Numbered from the stretch's first letter, positions 1 to 6,804 are shown. The stretch: DNA of 8,089 nucleotides from Clostridia bacterium (GCA_017408205.1 JAFQVC010000129.1:1-8089); one strand, 5' to 3'. The notes: generated by a model from the sequence alone, not told the origin. Program-made: numbers and translations.

Positions 1-1311
1 GGCAAAAAAGTGATGGTGGAATTTGTAAGTGCAAACCCCACAGGGCCTATGCACATGGGTAACGCAAGAGGCGGTGCTTTAGGCGACAGTATGGCGGCAG
101 TACTTGATTTTGCAGGTTACGACGTTACAAGGGAATTTTACCTAAACGACGCAGGTAACCAGATAGAGAAATTTGCACAAAGTCTTCAGGCAAGATACCT
201 GGAACTTTGCGGAAAAGAGATAGAATTTTCAGAAGACTGGTATCAGGGTGCCGACATTATCGAAAGGGCTCAGGAATTTAAAGACAAGTATGGGGACAGT
301 TACGTTGACTGCGACGAGCAGGAGCGCAAAGACGCCCTTGTAAAACTTTCCCTTGTAACAAACGAAAAGAATATGATTGCAACTTTAAAAAACTACCGCA
401 TCAATTACGACGTGTGGTTTAAAGAAAGTTCTCTTTACGAAAACGGCGACATACAAGAAACAATAGAAATACTTAAAAACAGCGGAAGTTGTTACGAAAA
501 AGACGGTGCACTGTGGTTTAAAAGCCCCGCCGAAGACGACAAAGACGAAGTATTGGTAAGAGCAAACGGTTTCCCCACATATTTTACTGCGGACATTGCA
601 TACCACAGAAACAAATTCGTAAAACGCGGATTTGACAAGGTAATAGACGTGTGGGGTGCAGACCACCACGGACACGTTGCCCGTATGAAATCCGCTATGG
701 AAGCAGTCGGCGTTGACAAGGACAAACTTGAAGTAGTTTTAATGCAGCTTGTACGCCTTTTAAGAAACGGCGAAGTTGCAAGAATGTCAAAGCGTTCAGG
801 AAAAGCCATCACATTAGACGATTTGCTTGAAGAAATAGGCATAGATGCCGCAAGATTTTTCTTTAATATGAGAAATGCAGGAAGCCACTTTGACTTCGAT
901 TTGGACTTGGCAGTTAAGCAAAACAACGACAACCCGGTGTTTTACGTTCAGTATGCCCACGCCCGTATCTGCAGTATTATAAGATTACTTGGTGAGCAGG
1001 GTGTAGTTGTACCAAAGGCAGACAACACAAAGACAAACTTGTTAAGTGCCAAAGAGGAGCACGAACTGTTAAGAAAGATTGCAGAATTGCCTGACGAAAT
1101 TTCTGCATCAGCAGAAACATTGGAACCTGCAAGACTTACACGTTATGCAATAGATCTGGCAACCGCATTTCACTCTTTCTACAACGCCTGCCACGTTAAT
1201 GTTGAAGATGCCGACTTAAAAGAAGCGCGACTGAAACTTATTGACTGTGCGAGAATTACTCTGTCAAATGTTTTAAGCTTATTGGCAGTATCCGCACCCG
1301 AAAAAATGTAA
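1..1311 (+). CDS. argS: arginyl-tRNA synthetase (5'-truncated by window edge)
   Basis: Class I aminoacyl-tRNA synthetase that charges tRNA-Arg with arginine, using ATP, in the cytoplasm. The frame is open from base 1, giving 436 visible residues; the family usually has about 550-560, so roughly 120 N-terminal residues (the tRNA-contacting N domain) lie upstream of the window. The GTG at base 10 is an internal valine, not the start. Visible: the ATP-binding HIGH-type motif as HMGN at residues 18-21 inside EFVSANPTGPMHMGNARGG, the KMSKS-type loop as MSKRS at 262-266, and a C-terminal DALR anticodon-binding domain from about 310 (NPVFYVQYAHARI) ending in SAPEKM, a typical ArgRS tail. The second histidine of HIGH is replaced by asparagine. 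It is the first visible gene of a plus-strand cluster; the next gene begins 12 bases after its stop. Identification is very secure. Confidence 0.97.
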   Translation, partial: GKKVMVEFVSANPTGPMHMGNARGGALGDSMAAVLDFAGYDVTREFYLNDAGNQIEKFAQSLQARYLELCGKEIEFSEDWYQGADIIERAQEFKDKYGDSYVDCDEQERKDALVKLSLVTNEKNMIATLKNYRINYDVWFKESSLYENGDIQETIEILKNSGSCYEKDGALWFKSPAEDDKDEVLVRANGFPTYFTADIAYHRNKFVKRGFDKVIDVWGADHHGHVARMKSAMEAVGVDKDKLEVVLMQLVRLLRNGEVARMSKRSGKAITLDDLLEEIGIDAARFFFNMRNAGSHFDFDLDLAVKQNNDNPVFYVQYAHARICSIIRLLGEQGVVVPKADNTKTNLLSAKEEHELLRKIAELPDEISASAETLEPARLTRYAIDLATAFHSFYNACHVNVEDADLKEARLKLIDCARITLSNVLSLLAVSAPEKM

Positions 1312-1323
1312 ACGGAGAATACT

Positions 1324-2034
1324 ATGAAAAAAATATTACTTTTGGTTATATTGCTTCTGGCAGTACCGTTATGTGCAAGTGCAAAAACTGTACGGGAAGC
1401 AACCGAAGAAGTTATAAATTGCTTTAACATCCCCGAGTCACAAGATAAAAGCGTGTTGTTTAAGTGCAAAAACTACCGTTTTATAGACGAGGCAGACAAG
1501 CCGATGGTTATGACCGCATTAAAGGGCGGTGTGCTTATACCGAAAAACGGTGTGTTAAACCTTGACAGCGAAGACTTGTCCCCCCTTATAAACGGCGTTA
1601 CAAGTTACGCTATAAAAAGCGGAAAGTACAAGGTAGTTACCGAAAAATACAACGGCACTATTGATATGGCAGAAATCACAGAGGACACATATAAAATGTG
1701 CGAGTTAAAATCGGGAGAATACTATACTGCAGTTATAGAAAGCAACAAGTGTGTTGCAGTTATGCCGATGGGCGACCTTTTACGACCTGTATTATACAAA
1801 GCAAAATTATTTATTGCAGACAACGGCGGAGCGTCATTTTATGATGTTTACCGCTACTCAATGGGACAATGGATAAAAGCAAATTTTGACGAAAGATTGC
1901 TAATCGGTGAATACAGCGGTTTTAACCTTGACTGTGATATGTTAAACCAGCAGTATATTGATAAAACCATGTATATATATGCCGACAGTTTTAATCACAT
2001 TTCAAAAATTTATGCTATAAGAAAGGGTGAGTAA
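1324..2034 (+). CDS. secreted protein of unknown function
   Basis: 236 residues; I do not recognise a family. The ATG at 1324 follows GGAG at 1314-1317 with a 6-base gap. The N-terminus is a clear Sec signal peptide: MKK, a leucine/isoleucine-rich core (residues 4-16), and an A-x-A cleavage site at ASA (18-20) before K21. There is no lipobox cysteine, no second membrane segment and no sortase motif, so the mature protein (about 216 residues) is probably released outside the membrane. The mature part is a mix of short strand-like and charged segments with five cysteines (33, 48, 126, 143, 204) and a tyrosine-rich second half. No catalytic motif is evident. The gene sits 12 bases after argS, and its stop is one base before the start of a secreted S41 protease, so the two are probably translated together. 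It could be a partner, inhibitor or substrate of that protease; this is inference from position only. Confidence 0.85.
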   Translation: MKKILLLVILLLAVPLCASAKTVREATEEVINCFNIPESQDKSVLFKCKNYRFIDEADKPMVMTALKGGVLIPKNGVLNLDSEDLSPLINGVTSYAIKSGKYKVVTEKYNGTIDMAEITEDTYKMCELKSGEYYTAVIESNKCVAVMPMGDLLRPVLYKAKLFIADNGGASFYDVYRYSMGQWIKANFDERLLIGEYSGFNLDCDMLNQQYIDKTMYIYADSFNHISKIYAIRKGE

Positions 2035-2035
2035 T

Positions 2036-3439
2036 ATGAAAAGAATAATTTCCCTGCTGTTGTGTTTTATAATTTTTTCAGGCACAGTTTACTGTGCAGA
2101 GCCCACTGCATCAGAAATATTTGACGAAACATTGGAACTTACGGAGCAATATTACAACTATGGAATTACAAAAGAAGAACTTATGGAATCGGCAATTAAG
2201 TACCTTCTTAATAACAATCCCGAAATGCTTGGAGTTCTTTCAAAAGGTGCTTACGAAGCCCTTGACGAAAATTCCTACTATTTAACAAAAGAAGAATACG
2301 AAGAGCGTCTGCGTGATGTTACAATGGAGATTTCAGGAATAGGCGCTATGCTTCAGATACAGAACGGAAAAGCAGTAATTACCGAAGTTGTGCGAAATTC
2401 CCCTGCCATTGTAAGCGGTTTAAAAGCAGGTGATGTAATTTTAAATGTCAACGGAGTGCCTGTATCGGGATATGTTGTAGAAGATGTGGTAGCCCTTGTA
2501 AGAGGTCCCATAGGAACAACGGTAAATCTTCAGATAGAACGAAACGGTAAAATACTTGATTTCAGAATTGTCCGCGCATTAATAACTTTAGAAACAGTAA
2601 CCTATAAAAAACTGGAAAAGAACAACAGCGGATATATTAAAATCGACTCCTTTGCCGCCAACACCTATAAAGAATTCCAGACAGCAATCCTTCGTCTTGC
2701 CGCTGTTGGTGTTGACAAAATAATACTTGATTTAAGAAACAACCCGGGCGGTTATCTTATAAGCGCAGTAAATATTGCAAACTTCTTTGTTCCCGACGGA
2801 AAACCCATAGTTATTGAGGATTTCCCCGGCGAAGAAAATGACTTTACATACCACGCCGAAGGTGATTTTGAACGTTTCAAAGTTGTAGTTTTAGTAAACG
2901 AATACTCTGCCTCTGCTTCCGAAGTAGTAACGGGAGCAATTAAAGTAAACAAAGTTGGTCCCGTTGTGGGAACAACGTCTTTCGGCAAAGGTACAGTACA
3001 AAGTTCACACACATTACCAAACGGTGACGGACTGTGGCTTACAGTTGCCCAGTACAATCTGCCTGACAATACCAATATTCACGGGGCAGGCATCACACCT
3101 GATTACCTTGTTGAAAATGTTGAAGTTCCCGTTGATTTAACAGAATTCCCCGAAATCACAAAGGAAAAGGTATTAAAAATCGGTGATAAAACAGAACAGG
3201 TAAAAGTTGTTAAGCAGTACCTTGAAGCACTGGGCTTTACTTTCCGCGAAAACGACGAACTGTATGATGACGAAATGTTTGAGGCGGTAAAACTGTTCCA
3301 GAGCGCAACAGGACTTTACCCTTACGGTGTCTGCGACATTACAACCCAGACCAAAATACTTGAAATGGCAGGAGAAGCCACAGAAATAATAGATAAACAA
3401 TTGGAAAAAGCAACAGAACTTATATATGAAATGAGGTAA
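2036..3439 (+). CDS. C-terminal processing peptidase (S41) with PDZ and peptidoglycan-binding domains
   Basis: Secreted serine protease of the CtpA/CtpB/Prc family, 467 residues from ATG 2036. That start follows the purine-rich AAAGGGTGAG (2022-2031) and gives a clean signal peptide; the in-frame GTG at 2027 lies inside the ribosome binding site and is less likely. Domains: signal peptide 1-20 (cleavage about VYC/AEP; not a good lipobox), helical linker, PDZ at about 100-178 (GIGAML, then AGDVILNVNG), S41 core at about 190-360, and a PG_binding_1-like domain at about 378-443 (KIGDKTEQVKVVKQYLEALG). The catalytic pair by family spacing is Ser293 in SASASE and Lys318 in FGKGTVQ, with Gln322; all are present, so it should be active. 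Family members cleave C-terminal tails of envelope proteins, and in Bacillus CtpB acts in sporulation signalling; the target here is unknown. The tail suggests cell-wall anchoring. The stop overlaps the first ATG of the next frame (TAATG). Confidence 0.94.
   Translation: MKRIISLLLCFIIFSGTVYCAEPTASEIFDETLELTEQYYNYGITKEELMESAIKYLLNNNPEMLGVLSKGAYEALDENSYYLTKEEYEERLRDVTMEISGIGAMLQIQNGKAVITEVVRNSPAIVSGLKAGDVILNVNGVPVSGYVVEDVVALVRGPIGTTVNLQIERNGKILDFRIVRALITLETVTYKKLEKNNSGYIKIDSFAANTYKEFQTAILRLAAVGVDKIILDLRNNPGGYLISAVNIANFFVPDGKPIVIEDFPGEENDFTYHAEGDFERFKVVVLVNEYSASASEVVTGAIKVNKVGPVVGTTSFGKGTVQSSHTLPNGDGLWLTVAQYNLPDNTNIHGAGITPDYLVENVEVPVDLTEFPEITKEKVLKIGDKTEQVKVVKQYLEALGFTFRENDELYDDEMFEAVKLFQSATGLYPYGVCDITTQTKILEMAGEATEIIDKQLEKATELIYEMR
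3433..3436 (+). promoter_or_regulatory. ribosome binding site deciding the metY start
   Basis: GAGG lies inside the last codons of the protease gene. It is 8 bases from ATG 3445 but only 2 bases from ATG 3439, which overlaps the protease stop codon. The spacing supports 3445 as the main start; re-initiation at 3439 through the TAATG overlap remains possible. Confidence 0.55.
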
Positions 3440-3444
3440 TGAAA

Positions 3445-4710
3445 ATGCATATTAACACAAAAACAATTCAGGAGGGCTTTAAGCCCAAAAACGGAGAGCC
3501 GAGAGTAGTGCCTATAGCACAAAGTACCACTTACAAATATGACTCAAGCGAAACAGTAGGTGATTTGTTTGATTTAAAAGCATCGGGACACTTTTATACC
3601 CGCCTTTCAAACCCTACCGTTGAAGCGGCAGAAATAAAAATTGCGGCGTTAGAGGGCGGTGTAGGTGCAATGTGTACCTCATCAGGTCAGTCCGCAACAA
3701 CGCTTGCACTTTTAAACATCTGCGGAAGCGGTGACCATATTGTAAGTTCAAGTGCCATTTACGGCGGTACATTTAATTTGTTTGCAGTTACCATGAAAAA
3801 AATTGGTATTGAGTTTACTTTCGTTTCACCTACTGCAACAGAAGAAGAACTACAGAAGGCAATAAGACCTAACACAAAAGCAATTTTTGCAGAAACATTA
3901 TCAAATCCGTCTCTTGACGTACTGAATTTTGAAACTTACGCAAATGTTGCCCACAAAAACGAAATTCCCTTTATTGTAGATAACACCTTTGCAACACCTA
4001 TCCTTTGCAGACCTTTTGAACACGGTGCAGACATTATCGTTCATTCAACCTCAAAATATCTGGACGGTCATGCGGTAGCCCTTGGCGGTGTTATCGTTGA
4101 CAGCGGTAACTTTGACTGGACAAGAGGTAAGTTCCCTGAATTCACCAGACCTGACGAGTCTTATCACGGAATTGTTTATACAGAAACATTCGGAAAATCC
4201 GCATACATTGTAAAAGCAAGAGTGCAGATGATGAGAGACCTTGGTAATATGATGTCACCGCAAAATGCGTTTTTACTGTCACTTGGTATGGAAACTCTTG
4301 CAATAAGAATGGAAAGACATTCAGAAAACGCTTTAAAAGTTGCAAAATGGTTAGAACAGAACGACAAAATCGCATGGGTAAAATATCCAGGTCTTGACAG
4401 TTACAAAGACAAAGACCTTGCAGATAAGTATATGCCTCTTGGCACAAGCGGTGTAATTTCTTACGGAGTAAAGGGCGGAAGAGAAGCGGCAATGAAGTTT
4501 ATGGATAATTTAAAACTTGCCGCAATAGTTGTCCATGTTGCGGACGTAAGAACAGGCGTGCTGCATCCCGCAAGCACAACTCACAGACAACTTACAGACC
4601 AACAGTTAAAAGACTGCGGTATTACACCCGATTTAATAAGAATGTCAATCGGTATTGAATATGTTGATGATATTATTGCTGATATAGAACAGGCACTAAA
4701 TAATTTATAA
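3445..4710 (+). CDS. metY: O-acetylhomoserine sulfhydrylase-type Cys/Met metabolism PLP enzyme
   Basis: PLP-dependent transsulfuration-family enzyme, 421 residues, cytoplasmic. Visible family features: Y51-T-R53 (phosphate contact from the neighbouring subunit), SSGQSAT at 79-85, Y106 in YGGTFNLF (stacks on the cofactor), D179 in VDNTFATP (pyridine nitrogen), and the Schiff-base K204 in HSTSKYLDGHA. The C-terminal HPASTTHRQL followed by RMSIGIEYVDDI, and the length near 425, favour O-acetylhomoserine sulfhydrylase (O-acetylhomoserine plus sulfide gives homocysteine) over cystathionine synthases or lyases, although substrate cannot be fixed by eye; methionine gamma-lyase and O-succinylhomoserine variants share the fold. 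Start: ATG 3445 has GAGG (3433-3436) 8 bases upstream, whereas the ATG at 3439 has only 2 bases of spacing; the choice changes two residues. It is the last gene before the terminator. No SAM or T-box riboswitch precedes it, so any sulfur control must come from upstream of the operon or from an unseen internal promoter. Confidence 0.93.
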   Translation: MHINTKTIQEGFKPKNGEPRVVPIAQSTTYKYDSSETVGDLFDLKASGHFYTRLSNPTVEAAEIKIAALEGGVGAMCTSSGQSATTLALLNICGSGDHIVSSSAIYGGTFNLFAVTMKKIGIEFTFVSPTATEEELQKAIRPNTKAIFAETLSNPSLDVLNFETYANVAHKNEIPFIVDNTFATPILCRPFEHGADIIVHSTSKYLDGHAVALGGVIVDSGNFDWTRGKFPEFTRPDESYHGIVYTETFGKSAYIVKARVQMMRDLGNMMSPQNAFLLSLGMETLAIRMERHSENALKVAKWLEQNDKIAWVKYPGLDSYKDKDLADKYMPLGTSGVISYGVKGGREAAMKFMDNLKLAAIVVHVADVRTGVLHPASTTHRQLTDQQLKDCGITPDLIRMSIGIEYVDDIIADIEQALNNL

Positions 4711-4714
4711 AAAC

Positions 4715-4746
4715 AAAAAAGACTGAACAAGTTCAGTCTTTTTTTT
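4715..4746. terminator. bidirectional rho-independent terminator between metY and araC-type gene
   Basis: A perfect inverted repeat, GACTGAAC (4721-4728) and GTTCAGTC (4731-4738), is extended by the A-run on the left (4715-4720) and an 8-T run on the right (4739-4746). Read on the plus strand it closes the argS-metY operon 10 bases after the metY stop; on the minus strand it also gives a hairpin followed by T-rich sequence, ending the AraC-family transcript. The AraC stop codon (4735-4733) lies within the right arm, and the T-run encodes its C-terminal Lys-Lys on the other strand. Confidence 0.9.
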
Positions 4747-5614
4747 GTGCTGATAATTTTTTTCTGTACTGTGTGGGAGCACACCCCGCGTACGTTTTAA
4801 AAAACCTGCTAAAAGAATAAATATCATAAAAATTCAGTTTTTCGGATAAGCAGGTAATAGAAAGCGTGGTAGTCATCAAAGCATTTTTAACATATTCAAT
4901 ACGTTTATTTCGGTAGTATTCTATTATGTTTTGTTTATACATAACTTTAAATTTCCGCATCAACGTATATTTGTTAATATAAAACTGTTTTGAAAGACCG
5001 TCTAATGTTATGTTGGAAAGGTAATTACTGTCTATATATTCTTTTGCCGCTATAACGGGATTTAATATTACGTCTGATTTAGTTCCTTTGTTGCTGTCAA
5101 ACTGTGTTAAAATGCAATGGATTAATTCTAACATTTTCGCCTTATACAACAGTTCGTAATTGTATGATTTTTTTTGGAATATTTCAATTATGTCGAAAAA
5201 TATTTTTTTAATCTGGTCGGGATGTTGCAGCGAGAAAACACAGGGAATAAATATATCTTTAAACACATCATCCTGAATAAGATTCAACTCGTCTTGTGAC
5301 ATTTTTTCTTTCGGTTTAAATGATACACTCCGCATATTGCTTTTACCGTCATATGAAACATCAAAGTGAATATGCGGCTGAAAAAAATCACAGTTGTCAA
5401 CACTTTCAAATTCGTGCGGTACCCCGGGTCTTAAAAACACTACATCGTTTTTCTTACAGAAATATGCCGTGCTATCTACCGTAATTTTACACTTTCCGTT
5501 AGTTACAAGAATAATTTCATAATCATATATTACCCGTTTGCTTATTTTAAACGGAGGAGTAAGCACTGAAAACATTGCCACTCTTATGTATGGAGAAAAT
5601 TCGTTTATGTTCAA
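4733..5614 (-). CDS. AraC-family transcriptional regulator
   Basis: DNA-binding regulator of 293 residues from TTG 5614, with a cupin-like sensor at the N-terminus and two helix-turn-helix motifs at the C-terminus. The sensor (about 25-90) shows the usual run IILVTNGKCKI then FLRPGVPHEFES and PHIHFDV, a histidine-bearing beta-barrel as in sugar-sensing members. The DNA-binding domain (about 187-287) shows AAKEYIDSNY, ITLDGLSKQFYINKYTLMRK (first HTH) and LSEKLNFYDIYSFSRFFK (second HTH), ending in the usual G-x-x-P-x-x-YR. The start is chosen because AGAGGAGG sits 7 bases upstream of TTG 5614; the longer open frame from TTG 5656 has that same ribosome binding site inside its coding sequence and adds 14 residues atypical of the family. 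It is divergent from the GH172 gene, so it most likely controls that gene and perhaps itself. The ligand is unknown, likely a sugar released by or fed to the neighbour. Confidence 0.93.
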   Translation of the reverse strand: MNINEFSPYIRVAMFSVLTPPFKISKRVIYDYEIILVTNGKCKITVDSTAYFCKKNDVVFLRPGVPHEFESVDNCDFFQPHIHFDVSYDGKSNMRSVSFKPKEKMSQDELNLIQDDVFKDIFIPCVFSLQHPDQIKKIFFDIIEIFQKKSYNYELLYKAKMLELIHCILTQFDSNKGTKSDVILNPVIAAKEYIDSNYLSNITLDGLSKQFYINKYTLMRKFKVMYKQNIIEYYRNKRIEYVKNALMTTTLSITCLSEKLNFYDIYSFSRFFKTYAGCAPTQYRKKLSAQKKD

Positions 5615-5621
5615 AATACCG

Positions 5622-5629
5622 CCTCCTCT
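5622..5629 (-). promoter_or_regulatory. ribosome binding site setting the AraC-family start at TTG 5614
   Basis: The minus strand reads AGAGGAGG here, a near-perfect anti-16S match, followed by a 7-base gap to TTG at 5614-5612. It fixes the start inside the longest open frame and removes the candidate TTG at 5656. Confidence 0.85.
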
Positions 5630-5656
5630 GCGATTAACAAAGTCAATAAATGACAA

Positions 5657-5692
5657 ATAATTCGGCTAACATTGATATTTTATAATTCGCCT
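5657..5692 (+). repeat. direct repeat, candidate AraC-type operator
   Basis: ATAATTCG occurs at 5657-5664 and again at 5682-5689, a 25-base period; the match extends to 10 of 11 bases (GCT versus CCT next). The second copy abuts and runs into the -35 box of the GH172 promoter. AraC-family activators bind directly repeated half-sites beside or overlapping the -35, though their usual period is nearer 21 bases. The assignment is inference; the repeat itself is plain in the sequence. Confidence 0.4.
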
Positions 5693-5719
5693 TGACACGC
5701 TACAATTATAGCATAATAT
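5692..5719 (+). promoter_or_regulatory. predicted promoter of the GH172 gene
   Basis: A perfect TTGACA at 5692-5697 is followed after 16 bases by TAATAT (5714-5719), a weak -10 (4 of 6). Transcription would begin near 5726, only about 22 bases before the ATG. A good -35 with a poor -10 leaves room for activation. The element lies almost wholly within the opposing AraC promoter. Confidence 0.5.
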
Positions 5720-5733
5720 TAAATATGTTTCAA
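5705..5733 (-). promoter_or_regulatory. predicted sigma-A promoter of the AraC-family gene
   Basis: On the minus strand there is TTGAAA (5733-5728, 5 of 6 to the -35 consensus), a 17-base spacer, and a perfect TATAAT (5710-5705) with an upstream TG (5713-5712), making an extended -10. Transcription would begin near 5698 and give a leader of about 84 bases to TTG 5614. The -35 box overlaps the first two bases of the neighbour's ribosome binding site on the opposite strand. Confidence 0.65.
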
Positions 5734-5738
5734 GGAGG
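5732..5738 (+). promoter_or_regulatory. ribosome binding site of the GH172 gene
   Basis: AAGGAGG, 9 bases before ATG 5748, is a full-strength site that supports this start. It begins about 6 bases after the predicted transcription start, so the leader is very short. Confidence 0.85.
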
Positions 5739-5747
5739 TTTAACAAT

Positions 5748-6797
5748 ATGCTCTTATCAAAGATACAAAACTTTAAATCAAGGTCAATTTCTGCTGAAAA
5801 CTTTTCCGGTGAAAAAGGCAAAGGCGGAATGGCAAAACACGGCACAGGCGAAAACGCCGCCAGGGATTTGGGACAAGGATGGAAAATCTCTCCCTCTGTT
5901 GTAATAAAACCCGGTGAAACATTTGAGATAGCAAACATTAACGGTCCCGGTATTATAAACCACATCTGGATTACAGACGGCGGTGCCCCAAACAGAAAAC
6001 TCGTAATAAGAATGTATTGGGACAACAGTCCCACTCCATCGGTAGAAGTGCCTCTCGGCGACTTCTTTGCTTCCGCTGAATACCAGAATTATGCACAACT
6101 TACATCATTGCCCGTTTGCGTAAATCCCAAAAGGGCTTTCAATTGTTACTGGGATATGCCTTTTTATAAAAATTGCAGAATAACAATTGAAAATATTTAC
6201 ACATACAATATTACAGTATATTATCAGATTGATTACGTTTTGGGAGACCTTACGGAAGGGCTCGGATACTTCCATGCACAGTTCAGAAGACAAAATCCTC
6301 TTCCCTACAAAGAAAATTATGTAATTTTAGACAAGGTTAAAGGAAACGGACATTATGTCGGTACATATTTGTTCTGGGGCGTAAACAACAACGGATGGTG
6401 GGGTGAAGGCGAAATAAAATTTTACCTTGACGGCGACAAAAAGTATCCCACAATATGCGGAACAGGTACGGAAGATTATTTCTGCGGTTCATATAATTTC
6501 GATGTAAATGGAAATTATCGGGAATTTTGTACCCCTTACGCAGGTCTTTCAAAAGTGATACGTCCTGACGGACTTTATAATTCCCAACAACGTTTCTCTC
6601 TTTACAGATGGCATATAACAGACCCGATTTATTTCCAAAAAGACATTAAAGTGACAATTCAGGCATTAGGTTGGAGAAGCGACGGACGCTATCTGCCTTT
6701 GCAGGATGATATTTCTTCCGTTGCTTTCTGGTATCAGGACAGTATATGTAATGATTTTCCAAAACTACCGTCAGCAGACGAGTTGGAAATAATATGA
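5748..6797 (+). CDS. DUF2961 / glycoside hydrolase family 172 protein
   Basis: 349 residues, recognised as DUF2961 from GENAARDLGQGWKISPS (34-50), GPGIINHIWIT (67-77), WWGEGEIKFYLDGD (217-230) and CGTGTEDYFCGSYNF (237-251). DUF2961 founded GH172, whose characterised members act on alpha-linked furanosides: a Bifidobacterium difructose dianhydride I synthase/hydrolase and exo-alpha-D-arabinofuranosidases. Family catalysis uses two glutamates; here the candidates are E220 or E222 in GEGE and E242 in GTGTEDYF, all present, so the enzyme is probably active. The family has a double jelly-roll fold built into trimers or hexamers. There is no signal peptide or membrane segment, so it should act in the cytoplasm on an imported oligosaccharide or glycoside. 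The length is full for a single-domain member. The divergent AraC-family gene and shared control region imply inducible expression. The exact substrate cannot be read from sequence; family assignment is confident, reaction is not. Confidence 0.92.
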   Translation: MLLSKIQNFKSRSISAENFSGEKGKGGMAKHGTGENAARDLGQGWKISPSVVIKPGETFEIANINGPGIINHIWITDGGAPNRKLVIRMYWDNSPTPSVEVPLGDFFASAEYQNYAQLTSLPVCVNPKRAFNCYWDMPFYKNCRITIENIYTYNITVYYQIDYVLGDLTEGLGYFHAQFRRQNPLPYKENYVILDKVKGNGHYVGTYLFWGVNNNGWWGEGEIKFYLDGDKKYPTICGTGTEDYFCGSYNFDVNGNYREFCTPYAGLSKVIRPDGLYNSQQRFSLYRWHITDPIYFQKDIKVTIQALGWRSDGRYLPLQDDISSVAFWYQDSICNDFPKLPSADELEII

Positions 6798-6804
6798 AAA
6801 ACAA

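Noticed and set aside
385..675. 96-codon minus-strand open frame inside argS
   Set aside because: Rich in Val, Phe and Cys as expected from reading the real gene backwards; no family resemblance.
492..932. 146-codon open frame on the minus strand inside argS
   Set aside because: It is antisense to the conserved ArgRS catalytic region, has low-complexity serine/lysine composition and no sensible ribosome binding site; a shadow of the real gene.
2027..2035. GTG 2027 as start of the S41 protease
   Set aside because: It lies within the likely ribosome binding site; ATG 2036 gives a normal signal peptide start (MKR) with good spacing.
4142..4492. 116-codon minus-strand open frame inside metY
   Set aside because: Overlaps conserved MetY sequence entirely; leucine/cysteine-rich shadow.
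5615..5747. Possible riboswitch or small RNA in the divergent intergenic region
   Set aside because: AT-rich with no stable long stems or recognisable aptamer core; promoters and the direct repeat account for it.
5666..6098. Two minus-strand open frames (5666-6034, 5784-6098) over the 5' part of the GH172 gene
   Set aside because: They overlap the conserved DUF2961 N-terminal region and the promoter; the GH172 frame has the strong ribosome binding site and family motifs.
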